From Gyrodactylus bullatarudis (lineage: Eukaryota > Platyhelminthes > Monogenea > Gyrodactylidea > Gyrodactylidae): a stretch of DNA of 64,000 bases. Numbering within the stretch: the stretch's first letter is position 1; the number at the start of each line of letters is the position of its first letter. The notes beneath the pieces are model-generated. The model was not told the origin of the DNA and did not search any database. It saw only the letters and a list, made by a program, of their open reading frames with translations. The stretch spans positions 169,613-233,612 of the forward strand of contig SSNU01000064.1 in NCBI GenBank assembly GCA_012064415.1, in the 5' to 3' direction. This document shows positions 46,580-60,700 of this stretch, in pieces. The translations under genes were made by a program, and so were the position numbers.

Positions 46580-49500
46580 ATGATTGAATTAACCGGAGAA
46601 AACTTTTTACACAAATTGAATCCTATCGATTCTCGAGAGAGATCAGATTCCGATAAGGAAGATTTCATATTAATTGGACCTCTTGATGTCTACAAATGTC
46701 TTGAAGCGGCGAAAAAGGATTTCACTCAGTTCAACTGTATCGTGGTTGATGCTAGGGATATAGATTCCTACCAAACAGGACATATTGCCTCGACAAACAT
46801 TGTTTCTACTTACAATTTCAACTGTACTTCAAAGATGATGGCTAAAATGGCCGTTAATACTTGGAAATCATATTTCAAACAATATGAGAATTATTCGAAG
46901 AACTTTCTTTCAAACACCATTCTCATCTATGATCAAAGTTCGGAACATATCAATACCACTGCTATCCATGATGAATCAGAATGTCAGAATAATGGACTGG
47001 TACATTTTATCAAAACTTTAACAATGAGCGGTTGTCGTGTAGCCATGTTGAAGGGTAAGTGTCTCTCTTAAATTCATTATCATTTGAAACTTGGAATATT
47101 TACATGTCTTGAAGTATCCAATTGAGTTATATATTCTTGTTTGTAATTTTCTAATTTTCGATTATTAGATTGAGCAAAAATTTATGGGATTTTGACTTTA
47201 ACCCTTAAAGTCCCAGAGAATTTATTTTTATGAATCGCATTCACTGTTAATCAAATATTTCTCTATAAAATCAAGTGTTATTTAAAACAATATGGGCGCC
47301 AATAAATAGGAAATTTTTTCTTCTCTTTGTATATCTAAGCATTTTATTCCAAAATTAATAAGCATGAATATATCAGATCGTTTTGATACTAAAGATTTTC
47401 GCAAGATAATTGCATATGAGTTTTTTCTTGGAATGGGCCCAGCAGAAAAGTTCAAAATATACTCATTTTCACGTTACTTTCTTCAAATTGAAAATAAGAA
47501 TTGGAATAAAATTTCCTGTATATTTCCAAACTGCTATACTAATTTAAATAGTTTCATAATCAATTCTCGTAGTAAAACTCATTGAAAAATTTTTACGTGG
47601 AATTTGAAATTTTAACCAGACAACCCATATCCATAACATTGGATTCAATGATTAATTGATTTCATAATCTCCAAATGAGTTTTTAACAATTCAAGAATGG
47701 ATCAAATTTTTAATGGTGATCAAATATACATTTTTTCTGTACTTGTAGGACTTTTCTTTGATAAAATAAAACAAAAACTTATATGCTCCGGAATGCTGAC
47801 TTTGATTTATCAGAATTTGATTGACTTTTCATTGCTATTAACTGCTATTTTATTCTCAATTTTTTTTGGTAATTTAAGAGCATTGAAAGCAGAGGGAAAT
47901 CTTGGAAAATTTTTCATCAAGTGGCTCTATGTTGCTCTATTCTTAATTTTTCTAATTAAATTTCTATAAATGGAAGCTTCTTTTCATACAAATGAAAATT
48001 TATTTGATACGTATTAAAGAGAGTTTAATAACAATTATTTTTCATTCATTTTTTAAACATTTAAATTGATAGTAGAAGATATTGAGGTTCAAATTATATT
48101 TCTTCTTCTTTATTTGACCAAATTTCTGGTCTTGATTTAATTATAGTTGAACTATTAATCATAAGTCATGTCTTATCTCTGATGACTCATCAGTACTATA
48201 TATTGAATGAAACACCTTATTTACAATCTGCATAGTTGAATAAGTAATACAAGCTTTTATGATTACATTTTTCTACTCATTTCATTCATTGAGTAATTCA
48301 GATTATCCAATAGAAATTTGTAGAGTTTCATTTTTTAAGGTATATAGATTTTTGATCGTTTAATTCTAATTATTTTCATTTTTTATCCAGGCGGTTATTC
48401 ATCCTTCGTGAGGCTAGGCGACAAAGTTGATGAATATATCAGGAGAATTTCTGATCCCAATAAACAGATAAATATTTCCAGTTCCTTCGTGTTTAAGCCA
48501 AGGTTTGAAGAGCAATTTAATCTTGACAAAAATTATTCCATGGTTATGAAGACTCTTGAAGATCAACTTCACGAGGATCTTAACGAAATTGAATTATCAA
48601 ATATCAACATGGGTCTCATCAATACAAAAATTTCAGGCGTGAATTGTAACGAGCCTCAGGTGACTGTTGGCCAGCGAATAGCACGCTCAAAATTGAATCC
48701 TCTCCCATTTCTTGTTGCGGACGGAGCGACAAATCGTGTAGAATTTACTAAACAACATTCTGGAACTGACATCTGGAATGCAAACATTTCCAAAATTCTC
48801 GACTATCTATACTTGGGTAAGTTTTTTGTATGAAACTCAATAATTCTCTTAGAAATAGAAACTGTTATAGAACTATTTTTAGAAATGTTAATTAGTTTAT
48901 GCAGTGCGATCTCAGGCTTAAATGATTAGCAGGCTATCAAAAAGCCTCTAAATCACATCTATACAAGATCATTAAAAAAATAAGATTTTACGACAAAAGC
49001 AGAGAATTTTTAAGGGCTTAATCTGTCTAATAAATAACTTTATCTATTTTGAGTAAAAGTCTTGTTATTTGTTTAAATATTCATTCGAATTAGAAATTTA
49101 CGAAAAGCTTAGCAGCATAACAAACTGGTCGTACAAGTTTAGTTTCAATGTTCTCTTTTGAATTCTGGTATTTTGCAAAAGGCCATTAATGAAAACAGAA
49201 TCTAATTCAAACCCAAAAAACTATTATGATCTTTACACTCCTACTTATAAGCGATTTTTATTCTTACTGGTCTTACTGGGTCGATTTTTAGGTATTACTT
49301 TTGGTTGCCCTAGTGATTGGTAAATCTATTTAAACCTATCTTAGATACTCGTTACTTGATATACGAATAAATTACTCGGCTTTGATTGTGGAAATATATT
49401 TTTAACAAAATAATATCTCTCTAACTGAAATTAAAAAAAAAGAGAGTGGTTGCTAAATTTAAAAGACATAAATGAGATCATGAACTGAAATTAAAAAAAA

Positions 49501-52500
49501 AACAATAATCCAAATAAAGACGAGAATTTAATTTCACATTTTTGGCCTATTTTGCAAAAAACTGGTACAGTTCAATAGTCAGAAAGTAAAAATTAGAGTT
49601 TCTACTATACTATAAAAAGTATAAAATCTTATTTCTAAGGAGTCGTGTATTACTCTAAAATAAATTATTCTCAACCTAATTGACATGAAGATGAGAATTT
49701 ACTATTTTTACAAAAAACTCATTTTCCTCCGGATAGTTTGGAAAAATTTAATTTAATTTTTGAATTCTGATTTTCGAGCTAAGATTTTCTATTTTTACGA
49801 TAATATTGTCGAACTTCAGAACTAAGATTTTCTATCGATTTCTAAGTTTTAAAACAATTCGACACTATAATTTCGGGCCAGATTAGACGAAGAACTCGAA
49901 TTCACCTAAAGAAGTTCACATAAATTCGGCATCATTGTGAGAAATCGAACAAAGGGGAATGACCAAAAGATTTTCTCTCATCCAAATCTGATTTCTTCGT
50001 ATAATCATGATCCGAAATATCAGCATCTGATTGCTTTAAATCTTCGACATTGCTAAAAATTTTATTACGATTGAAATATTCACGTAAATTTTCAAATTCC
50101 TCCGAAAATCCAGATAAAATCAGAATTTAAAAAGTAGTAAATTTCTCAAAGGTTCATCAGTAGTGACTCTTTAATAATGATAAAAGTTAAAAGATGAATG
50201 AAAATGATGATTTACAAATTTTGAAAGAAATAGTAAAATTTGAAGAAAATTGGAATAAATGAAAGCTGAAAAAACACCGAAACTCTTCAATAAATAGTAA
50301 AGTGGAGAGAAAATTGAAAAAGCTTAAATGTAGGCCAAGGTAGTTAGAAAGGTTGTAGGATAATTCTTTTGAATACATAAGTTTGGTATATATAAATTTA
50401 TGAAGAATTCCTTCACCCAAACGTCTGTATGTACTATAAAATGGCCTCAATTTATCCAGATTTCCACAAGGTTTGGGTATAATTTGGGAAAATGTAAAAA
50501 AGCGAAATTTGTAAAATCATGCACCACATAAGTTGAATTTTTAAAGAGGAACACTAGTTTATCCATATAAAATTTGTAATATTTAAAAGAGCGGAAAATT
50601 TCACACAGGCTAAACCAGGCTCGAAAAAATTGCAAGTAAAGTAGAAAAATAGTGAAATTTTCTTGCAAAATCAGCAAAATTTCTTGGACAAATAGATGAA
50701 TTGATAAGAAATGTTATCAAAGTAAATTTGATGTCAAATGTAATGCTCTTTCCACTGATTCATGGTCTAATTTTATGGTATTCCTGGTCTCGAAGTTTTA
50801 AGGCTTTATTCAAAGGTGTTTTTCACTGAATTTTAATTCACTTACATCTGATTGATTCACTGAATGAATAACTCAGATAACTCATAATTTTTTTATTATT
50901 TTACCACCAGTATTATTGAAATAGTCATGAAGATGTAATCAAAATATCCTTTATTCTGATATTCTTTTCAAACAAATCATTGTTAGCCAATCGATAGAAA
51001 TTTTTCTTTTTCATCACAATATTCATTTGAATAATCTGCTTTTTTATTGATTTTCTTTTTTTAAAATCATACTAACTGAATAAAGTTACTATCGACTACG
51101 TATCTATAAAATAAAGAATTAAATTTTTTTTCATAGAAATCCCTCAAAAATAAGTTTCTATTCAAAGAATATTTAGTATAAATTGGATCTTTGATTTCCA
51201 CGATTCACGAATCTGGTTTGAATCTCGGCTTGGTTAGTCACAATAAAAAAACGTGTCTATGAGTACTAGAGTGATATAAAATATTTTTTTTCCCGAACAA
51301 CTTTCTGATCGATTTGCTAATTTGGACGCTTTCATGTTTTGCTGAAATCTATGAATACCATTTAAATGGGAAAATTTTTAAAAAAGGATGAAGAAAGGAA
51401 TTTAGATGACTATCAGAATAATTCCCATCCGAAAAATGAATTTCGTCAAATATCTTAGCAACATTCATTAAAAATTGGTTGGCACGGATGTAAAAATTGT
51501 AATTTTCAAATGAAATTCTGTATATCAGACGAAAATTTAAAAGATTTTTTCTAAAAACTTAAACACAGAAACTCTCGAGAAAATTGCATAGATTTCGGTA
51601 ATTTCTGGCAAAAAAAAGAAAAGATATCTATCAATAAGAATTAAGAAATTCAGCTGAAATAATATCTTGTAGTGGGGGAATGTGTTGGCGAAAATGGGGT
51701 ATGCCATGTTTTAAGAGTAGCAAAATAATAGCAACATTTTCTTGATTACAAGAAAGCAAAATCAAATCCAAAAAAGGCAAGATGTTGTTTATAATAGTAC
51801 TTGATCAAATACTGTAAAAATTGGGAGATGATCGGAAAGCCTTTTACCCAGTTAAATTTTTTTGTGTTAAAAATCTTTAAGACTATCACGTGAAGGAAGA
51901 TGATATTCAGTTACATACACCAGTGAGATAATAATTATCAATCGACAATCTTGAAGAGACTTGCTCATTTTTACTAGTCTGATTATTTTTTGTCGATCAT
52001 TAAAGAATAAATGAGAGAGTGGTAGTCTGATGCAATCTTTGAGTAAAGAATGCGTGGATTCTATATTTGATTACTATTCAACTATCGATCAGAATTGTAA
52101 ACTTTTATTTCAAATAGCCTTTCGTACAAAAAGATTACTATAGTTTTGAATTAATTTTTCAAATTCCTATGAATTTCGTTATAATGTAAACCTAATTGAA
52201 ATGAAGATGAGAATTTACTATTTTTACAAAAAACTCGATATTTTTCTCCGAATTCACAGAAAAAGAAATTAGTTTATGAGTTCTAAAAGAAATGAGCGAA
52301 TACGATCGTATTAATTCTTCGTCTAATGTTGATCCCAAATACTTAACTGCTTCCAAACATTGAAATCGATGAAAATTTTGGGTTCAAAAGTGGAAAAAGT
52401 GGAAATTTGGTGCAATTTCGAAATCCAAAAACTGGCCTAATTCGATTGAATTTTTTTTTGAATATCAACAACGTATTACTAATACGTCGTATTCGCTCAT

Positions 52501-55500
52501 TTCTTTTAGAATTCATAAACTAATTTCTTTTTCTGTCCGGAGAAAAATTTCGAGTTTTTTGTCTTTATTCATGAAATATTTCTCAGTGAATGTGTGACAT
52601 ATATTGTATGTACTTTAATTCTTATGTAAATTAATTCTTCAGGAAATTCTAAGGATGCTCAGAATGTTGAACTTTTAGAGTCAAACTGTATCACTCATAT
52701 CATCAATGTAACCGATAACGAGCCAATGTCCTCTGAAGATAAATTCAAATGCCTACGTCTCTCAGCTACTGACAATGTCGAACAAGATCTTATTCCCGTC
52801 TTTAATCAGGCGAATGAATTCATAGGTAAGTTTTTATAAGATTTAAATATTGGTTAAAGAAAGAAAATGAAGTTACATTAGAACTTTTGGCTGTGATTTT
52901 GGCTTCGAAAATTCCTTCCCATAATCTAATACGCTATCATATTCTTGTTGAAAAATAATCAGTTTTGAGTCTGAAATATGTGCATTGTCTGGAGAGAGAA
53001 CCAAAGAACTTTAACAATGCTTGTTCATCAAAAACTATTAGCGCTCAGCAAATAGAGAACGAATTCAATTGAGTCAATAAATTTTTTTTTGTTAGATTCT
53101 AAACTCATTTGAAAGGTCTTGAGAACAGCAAGCGTATATTTGATTGATAAACGTTATATTTCGCCGAGTCTCTTCAGACTCTACCCCAGGTTAACATATA
53201 AATGCTATTGCATTGCTTTATTTGAGATCTTCCATTAGCTCATTTTGACATTGCAACTTCTATCGGTAGGGCGGGAGAGACTGGTTGGAAAATTCATCTC
53301 TTGATCTGCTAATTACTTTTGCCTTTTGAGTAAGTTGTCGATTTGTATCTTTTACGTTTTCTTTTGGTTGTTAAGCAGCTTTTTACTCTCTTCATTAATA
53401 TTCTTAATGAGATTCGGCAATATATCGTATAAATAAAATATTTTCTTTTTATAGTCTAATCAACCTCTACAAAATTTTCAAAAAATTCCTTCATCTAATA
53501 CATGTTAGGTTTGTACAGTTTTAAAAATAGTATTAAGAATAATTTGGTTCAAAATTATGATTAAAATAGTATCTAATTATAATTGATCGAGTTATACGAA
53601 TGATTTCGAATAAGGGTCACTTTTAGATTGATTTTCTGAGAAATTTTCAATTCAAATTATTACAGTTTGTTAGTTCAAAAAAAAATTTCCAACAAAACAA
53701 GATTTAAATAACCTTTGAAACCTTCTTCCTATTATTATAGAAAGATTATTGTATCTAAGAAAATAACCTCCTCAAAGTTCAGACATATTCATAAAGCAAC
53801 AAATCCTTCATCTAGACAGTAATTTTTTTCTATTAAAAAAATTTTTTATCTGAACGATATTCAGACAGTAAAATGTCATTTCTTGTGTATACTGGGCTAT
53901 GATACCATTTAAATTTAGTCAAATAAAAAGCTCAGAAAGATAAATTTCCATCTCTGGAAGATCGTGAAACAAAAAAACAGTGTAGGCTAAAAATAAACGA
54001 ATGAAATAAATCTACATTCTTCCTACAACTGTGATTCAGCAGAGTTTTGTGTATGCATAAAAATAAATTTATCCTACATTTTCTCTTGTCGAGTAGACAT
54101 TTTTTGGATTTTTCAAACATTTACACGTAGTCTAATTTATAAATAAGATTTGTAAAATATTATTTTTATCCATCGATTTTACCAGCCCCATAAATATATT
54201 TATATGCCTTGCCTATTTTAAATTATTATCAAGGGTAATTCGAGAATTTTAATTTTCAGTCCTTATAAAGTAAATCTTCACATTGAATAGATCGTGGAGA
54301 GTTTTAGGTTTCTATTTTTGTCTTCCCTTTGTTCTCTCCGATTATAATTATAATTATTATAGAAATTGCAAATCTTGTATTGAATGAAATACTTTTCAAT
54401 AATACACTTTAATTTGAAACTTCTAAGAGACTACGCACACACCAAAAGAGTAATTTGAGAATGAATTTCATGTATGCTACTAAAAATAAAGCATTTTTAT
54501 AAAAAAATACTACAGGTATACCTAGATATACTGTTTATCTATTCATATATGGTAATTTGAGAATAAATTTCTTGTATGAATAATATTTATTGAATATCTC
54601 AATGGAAGCGTTGATAAAATCAATATATATTCACTTTATTGATCCGGTTCAAATGTGTTAACGAAACTTGATAGCTTTTTGTAGATGACTTGAAAATTTG
54701 CATTGCATGGGAGAAAGGGTGAAAAGTTTAATTTTTCTATTAATAATAATTTGCTCACAACTGTATATAAACAAAATTTCACTTGACTACAGTTTATTGT
54801 CATATGGTTTTGCTGATATCAACTTCTGTCACACGAGCTAGTGTCACATGATGACAAACCAAAGGAAAGTTGTTTTCAATATGAATTCCTTATGAGAATT
54901 TCCATTGAATCGATATTAATTTCTCTTAGATACTTTGTATCTGAATAAAACTGAGAAGTATTGATCTATTATTTTTTTAAAACTAAATTGCGTTCCGATC
55001 ATTATTTTCAACGAATAGATAACAAGAAACTTTAGACTATTATGGTCGAAAAAATTGGCAAAAACATGCAAATTTGGTATGTTTCAAGGACCCATTTTAT
55101 TCGCAAGTTTGAATTTTACGAGCTCCAGTTTACCATTCATACTACAAGGAATTATTATATTAGTTATAGACACGATAACTTTTTAATTCAAGTTTTATTA
55201 TAGTTACTCATGAGTAGACAGCTGAAAATCTTAATTTATTATCAATAAAATAAACCTAATCCGAAATCCCTAATCATGCTCTTTCCTTTTCAGCTTCAGC
55301 TAGAGAAAGTAATGGAATTGTCCTGATTCATTGTCAAGCTGGTGTTAGTCGTTCGGTATCTGTTGTTATTGCTTATTTGATGAAAATACGTTCCGAGTTT
55401 ACTGTTGGCGATGCCCTGAGCTATGTCCAGTCTAAGAGACCTATTGCTGGTCCCAATTTACACTTTATGGGACAACTAGAGGCCTATTGGAAAGATTTGC

Positions 55501-55622
55501 ATGCTCATGATGACTGTGATCTGACGATGCCAAGAAGACCCAGCCTTGATAATTTTTCCCGAATAAACTCGACCAAAGACTCCGACGATTCACCAACATC
55601 CTTTGAATCCTATTCCTCATAG
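46580..55622 (+). CDS. MAP-kinase-phosphatase-like dual-specificity phosphatase
   Basis: Exons 46580-47054, 48391-48816, 52643-52825 and 55294-55622 give 470 residues; all junctions are phase 1. Residues about 25-165 form a rhodanese/CDC25-like domain (FNCIVVDARDIDSYQTGHI ... MLKGGYSSF), as in MAP kinase phosphatases, where it carries the kinase-docking site. A less conserved linker of about 120 residues follows. The catalytic domain starts at ILDYLYLGNSKDAQN; the general acid is Asp344 (SATDN) and the active site HCQAGVSRS has Cys375 and Arg381. The Ser-rich tail ends SFESYSS. It should dephosphorylate Tyr and Thr of MAP kinases; which one cannot be told. Introns 2 and 3 hold foldback and PLE pieces. 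The exon 4 acceptor is doubled (CAGCTTCAG), giving a possible two-residue variant. Confidence 0.9.
47198..47260. repeat. Solo end of the piggyBac-like MITE family
   Basis: TTAA followed by CCCTTAAAGTCCCAGAGAA and ATGAATCGCATTCA closely follows the right end (complement) of the element at 25.2-25.7 kb. The opposite end was not found. Inside intron 1 of the phosphatase gene. Confidence 0.5.
49675..50148. repeat. Foldback element, family B, shortened
   Basis: Opens CCTAATTGACATGAAGATGA with the CTCCGGATAGT block and has inverted copies of GATTTCGA-type blocks further right. The right terminus is eroded. In phosphatase intron 2. Confidence 0.6.
50240..50450 (-). mobile_element. Penelope-like element 3' fragment
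   Basis: Minus strand reads LGEGILHKFIYTKLMYSKEL with SYNLSNYLG, a diverged form of the C-terminus of the 37-kb PLE, followed by the same CTCTCCACTTTACTATTTAT and GGTGTTTTTTCAGCTT repeat that flanks that element. In phosphatase intron 2, antisense to the gene. Confidence 0.65.
52191..52575. repeat. Short foldback element, family B
   Basis: CCTAATTGAAATGAAGATGA start; both arms carry TTTCTCCG, AATTAGTTTATGA and GAGCGAATACGA-type blocks in inverted order. About 385 bp, ending 67 bp before phosphatase exon 3, so a hairpin could affect that acceptor. Confidence 0.65.
53141..53191 (-). repeat. PLE-type hammerhead-like motif
   Basis: Minus strand has CTGAAGA, a short spacer (GACTCGGC) and GAAA, followed by ACGTTTATC. 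This order matches the two conserved core boxes of hammerhead ribozymes (CUGANGA and GAAA), but the stem between them is poor. Confidence 0.4.
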
Positions 55623-55920
55623 ATTTGAGGCATATCAGATTTCTTTGATTTCATGGAGACCTTTCGAGAATTTTTCATCTTTTTTCTCCTCAAAAAGGAT
55701 ATTTATTCTTTCTATTATTCAAATACACATGGAGATGTAAATATATTTTTCAAGCTATCTATGGAAGATTTCGACTATATTATAAATGCAAGTCCCCATT
55801 AAAACTATTCACTCCCCCCCCCAACCCTTGATCAAAATCCCAATTGTCTTTCCCAGAAAGTTTTTGAATTGATATTATTTTTCTGAAACTTTCAAATGTT
55901 AACAAAGATAAAAACTATGA

Positions 55921-55926
55921 AATAAA
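55921..55926 (+). terminator. Polyadenylation signal of phosphatase gene
   Basis: AATAAA about 300 bp after the stop; a second AATAAA lies near 55969. Confidence 0.5.
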
Positions 55927-57345
55927 TTTTCGATTTTATTTTACATAAATTTACCAAAATTATAAACAATAAAGGCATCATAATATTCCAGAAATATTTT
56001 TATTATTTATCAATACATTAGTAAAATGTGGAAAAAGAATTTCTGCGAGACAAACCATCTAGAAAATTATTGTTTGAAAGGTTTTGAATAACCTCTGATT
56101 TTATCTGCGCAATAGATGAAAGGCCATCATAAAGAATAGCACTATGGCATACTCATTAGCTTTGACATGCCAAATCCATAAATATTATTAAAAAATAAAA
56201 GTTGATTTTGTGAGCCTAGACTACCCGACCAATTTTAATACAGTTATTTAAACCTGTAAAATTTAAACCAGTTATAGATTACCCAACGAACTATGTTCTT
56301 AGCAAAAAAAATTTCTAGATTTGGCCCTAGTTGAGCCGTAATCTCAATCAGAACCGAAAAAGTGATTGACCAATCAGATGGCTTAATTTTTAAACACGTA
56401 AGCTTGCTTCTCAACATTTCGGTTCATCTTTAAACGAAGAACTCAAGGTTAGTCATAAAGAGTCCGAGAAATTGGGCAAATCAAAAAAATTTAATATTTT
56501 GGATCGCTCTAATTCGTGATAAAAGAAAAATTCAAATGAACTGATTGATTTTTTTCGGAATTTTTTTTCTTTTAACAACTTATTAGCTCATTACAAAATG
56601 GAAATCAAAAAAGGTTCGTTTTCTTCACTACATTTGGAGAAAGAAAGGTGAACCTTGTGTCTAGGTTATTTCTGGTTGCGATTAACACTATTATAAATTT
56701 ACATAGCTACTTAAAAGTAACTAATTTATAATATTTATTTATTTCAAGTATTAAGGAACCGATTTGGAAAAGAAGTATTTATTTTATTCTTGTCATACCA
56801 AATTCAAATTGATATTAGTTGATGATTGAACAGTTAAATCTTGTTCTTTTCCGATATAAACTATAGTCGTAATTGATCGAAAATTGTTTATCTGATGAAA
56901 CTTTAACTAATATACGATGCATCGATAGTTATTTTAGTAGTAATGATGCAAGGTCTCAAAAACATAATAACCCTCTTAATCAGCTACATCATTTTAATAA
57001 TACTAGCATAATAATAATATGCTTGTAATGTATGGTTTTAATGAATTGGGGTTAATACAAAATAGATGGAAGGAGGGGGCACCTTGTGAATTATTTTTAT
57101 CAGATCATCAATATATATATCAGGAGGAGGAGAAAACAGGGTTCAATAACATACATGGCCAAGAGTGTAAAAAGACAACTCTTTACATTGTGTATGTACA
57201 TGTAAAATCACACAGTGTGTAGTTTAGATTCGGGGAAATTGAGGGATTAGGTGAAATTTTATCTTTAATGAATGAAAAAATAGAAATGTAACTGTATATT
57301 AATATTTTGGGGTTTTGGTCTCTTGTCACAATTAATTGAAGGAAG
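55927..57345. other. Intergenic between two convergent genes
   Basis: AT-rich; no gene supported. Confidence 0.35.
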
Positions 57346-57351
57346 TTTATT
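57346..57351 (-). terminator. Polyadenylation signal of right-end gene
   Basis: AATAAA on the minus strand about 440 bp beyond the predicted last codon of the right-end gene. Confidence 0.45.
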
Positions 57352-57794
57352 GTTTTTGAGCATAGAATGTGGATTTGGTTCCTTTTTTAGTACTGGTTAT
57401 TATTATTATTACCTTTGCATACATGTATATTATTATGTGGGGATCTGAAATACTGCCGTTTTTCTTTAATCTATTCAAATGTCCATTCATTTATATCAAT
57501 GAATATTATAGTAATAATTGATGAATGATTGGTTGTCACAATTTGAAAATTATATACAAAATACTGGGATAACAACTACACACTACTATTCACGGGTCAT
57601 TTACATTTTTAAATCTGCAACATCATGGTAATTGTTTTTTATTTCAAATGTAATGCAATATCAAGAAGTGTGTACTCTGCAAAATTAAGTAAGTGTACAT
57701 TGGAATGAAATAGGCTTTTCTGTTTAGTTACCAAATTGAATTTTCATCAGAGATTTTAGGTATATAATCTTGTGGTCCGAAGATACGCAGGCAT

Positions 57795-60700
57795 TCAATC
57801 ACCCTAGAGAAAAAAAAGAATCCAAAATTATCAAATGAGAGATGCTATATGAATAAGTTATAGAGAAATTAGGAGCTAGTTGATATGAAAATTTACTATT
57901 TTTACAAAAAACTCAATATTTTACTCTGGATAGTGACTTTATGAAATGAGCCAATTAATTATTAAGAGAAAAAAGATTTGGCCATTTTTGGAATTTCAAA
58001 AATGCCCCGATTTCCCTCGAAGATTTAAAGTGATTAGATGCTAGTATTTGGGATCAAACATTCGTTCGAAAAAGTTCGTTATTATTTTGGGAAGTCGCAT
58101 AACATAGAATTTACAACTATCACACGAAAAAGAACTTTTTCTTGGATATCGCGAGTTTCTCTTGACCTCTATGGCCTCGATTTCTCCGTCTAATGATGAT
58201 TTAAAAAATGTTGAATTGCATTAAATCATTTTGAGCTCAAATTTTCAAAAGTGGAAATTCGATTTTCGTCAGATTCAATTCTTTCCTTTCAACAATTCAT
58301 GGGCTCATTTCATCTTGTAATTCAAAAATAATATTTTTCCTTACTTTTCCGAGAAAAATATTGAGTTTTTGTGAAAATAATAAATTTCAAGATGAAATAG
58401 TAAACGCTTAATATTGCCCCACAAGAAAGTTAATTATCAAAATTATCGAGAGTTACCATTAAACGATGGACTTGTCCGACAATCGGCCGATTCTCAGATA
58501 TAAGTCGGACAACTTTGATGGGAGCGTTGACAGGAACATTATTTGTATCCTCAACTGGATCGGATTCGTTTTCAAAAGTTTGTTTCCCCTGACTCAAATC
58601 GGAAACAACATCAGGCTTAGTGTCTACAGTAGGTCCATTCTTAGTTCTGGTAGCACTGAGAATATGAGCTTTTTGGGTAAACTTCCACGTTCCTCGGCTC
58701 TGATGAGACTGAATTATTAAATATATTTTAGTAATAATATACTTGATAATATTACTTTATCTCAAAACATGAATATTAGAGTGGATCTATCCGAATTTTG
58801 AGAAATAAAAAAGTTAATCGAGTTTTGATACTAATTTAGACTTTTTCTAACTTTTAGAATTTTTCGATTCTATCACCGATTACCTGCTATTCTCACATTA
58901 GATTTTTTTTATAAAACTGGTAGGACTAAAGTTGATGTCCCAACTCTGCGCAGGGGTAGAGAGGAATATACCGAGCGTATATGGTGTGTGCATAAAATTT
59001 TTTTAGATTTATCAGATAAATAGCTGCAACTTTAAAGATTTGTTTCATTAATAAGAGTTTTAAAAATACCGAATCAGTGAAAAATGATCTAAAATTAGTT
59101 TTATAATAAAATTTATTAAAACTTAGGTCAATATTAGGATTCTCAGCCATGGTCATCCAAACATTTCGACGGTGATTGTCTTCACACGCCTTCTTCAGTG
59201 GTACGACAAGTTAATCAAAAACAAAATACTATTTATATATTTTCATGATCTCATACCTATCGATTTTGTCCAATCAGATGAGTGAAAAGAATAATACAAG
59301 AGGCTGACCTATGATAATAAAGTATTGATAATCAGAAAAGGATTCAGCTTTTTGGCAAAAGAAGGAAGTTAAATTAAATCTGATGAAAAATTATACCCCT
59401 ATCCTTTTCTGATTATCAATACTTTATTATCATAGGTCAGCCTCTTGTATTATTCTTTTCACTCATCTGATTGGACAAAATCGATAGGTATGAGATCATG
59501 AAAATATATAAATAGTATTTTGTTTTTGATTAACTTGTCGTACCACTGAAGAAGGCGTGTGAAGACAATCACCGTCGAAACGTTTGGATGACCATGGCTG
59601 AGAATCCTAATATTGACCTAAGTTTTAATAAATTTTATTATAAAACTAGTTTTAAAAATACTTTTTGATTTCCTCAAATGTCACAGGAACGATCGTTTTA
59701 CTCTGAAATTATCGTTTTTTTTCATAAATTTTTTCTCAAGTAGTAAAGAAATTCTGAACCAACAAAATATTCTTAAAGCATTTCTGAACAAGTTAGGTGA
59801 AAATAAACCTCTTAAATAGTATGAAAATTCGGGTAATTTTCTTACGATTCAAGGAGGGACCCACTCTAGTGGCAATATGGCAATGTAGTTAAAAATTAGA
59901 GAAAATGCTCACATTGAATTGGGAATTTTGATTATGTTGATTAATAATCTGACCATTGGGCCCAATTTTACCGATTATTCCTGTTTGCTGTTGTGAAGGA
60001 TTGTTGACCTTGAGAGAGGCGGAATTTTGCAGACCCTTTTGAGGTTGATTACTCTCCAATAGACTCTTGAGGACCTTGGCCTGGTTAGCTGGATTTGAGG
60101 ATGCATTATGTGGATGGGGATTGATTTGTGCCTATAAGTTGACAATAAAAATGTCAATGCGAAATGTACATTCTTTGGAGCTTTATACCATTTTCTCGAT
60201 GGTCATTAGAAGTATGAAATCAATTTTCTTTTAAAGAATTTTTTAAAAACTCTACGCTTTCTTGTGGTTAAATATACTTGTATATATTATTCAGATGTAT
60301 ATATATATATATTAATAGAAACATGAATTGTATTTTATTCAAAGGTAGAGCTCATAATTTGTATTTGTCTCTCTGTATAAAAGGTGTATTTATTTAACCT
60401 ATATCTACATCTCAGATACATACCCCATAATTATATATTAAAGTATAGATAATGATGCATACACTCAAAAATACTGATATTAATAATAATTATAATTATT
60501 CATTGTGGGTATAGTATTGAGTGAGAGAAACCATCATGTATGAATGAATATCAAAAAAGTAATGAATGAGACGTGTATTTATTCTTGTCGTCATCTAAAA
60601 AGATAAGTTAATTATCATAGGTTGATGGAATATATCATTTATGGATTGAAAATATTAAAAGGCTCTTTTGTCTTGAGTAATCTAACGAGAACGATTAATA

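Noticed and set aside
58466..58720. Plus-strand 84-residue frame
   Set aside because: Antisense shadow of a well-supported minus-strand exon (58708-58457).
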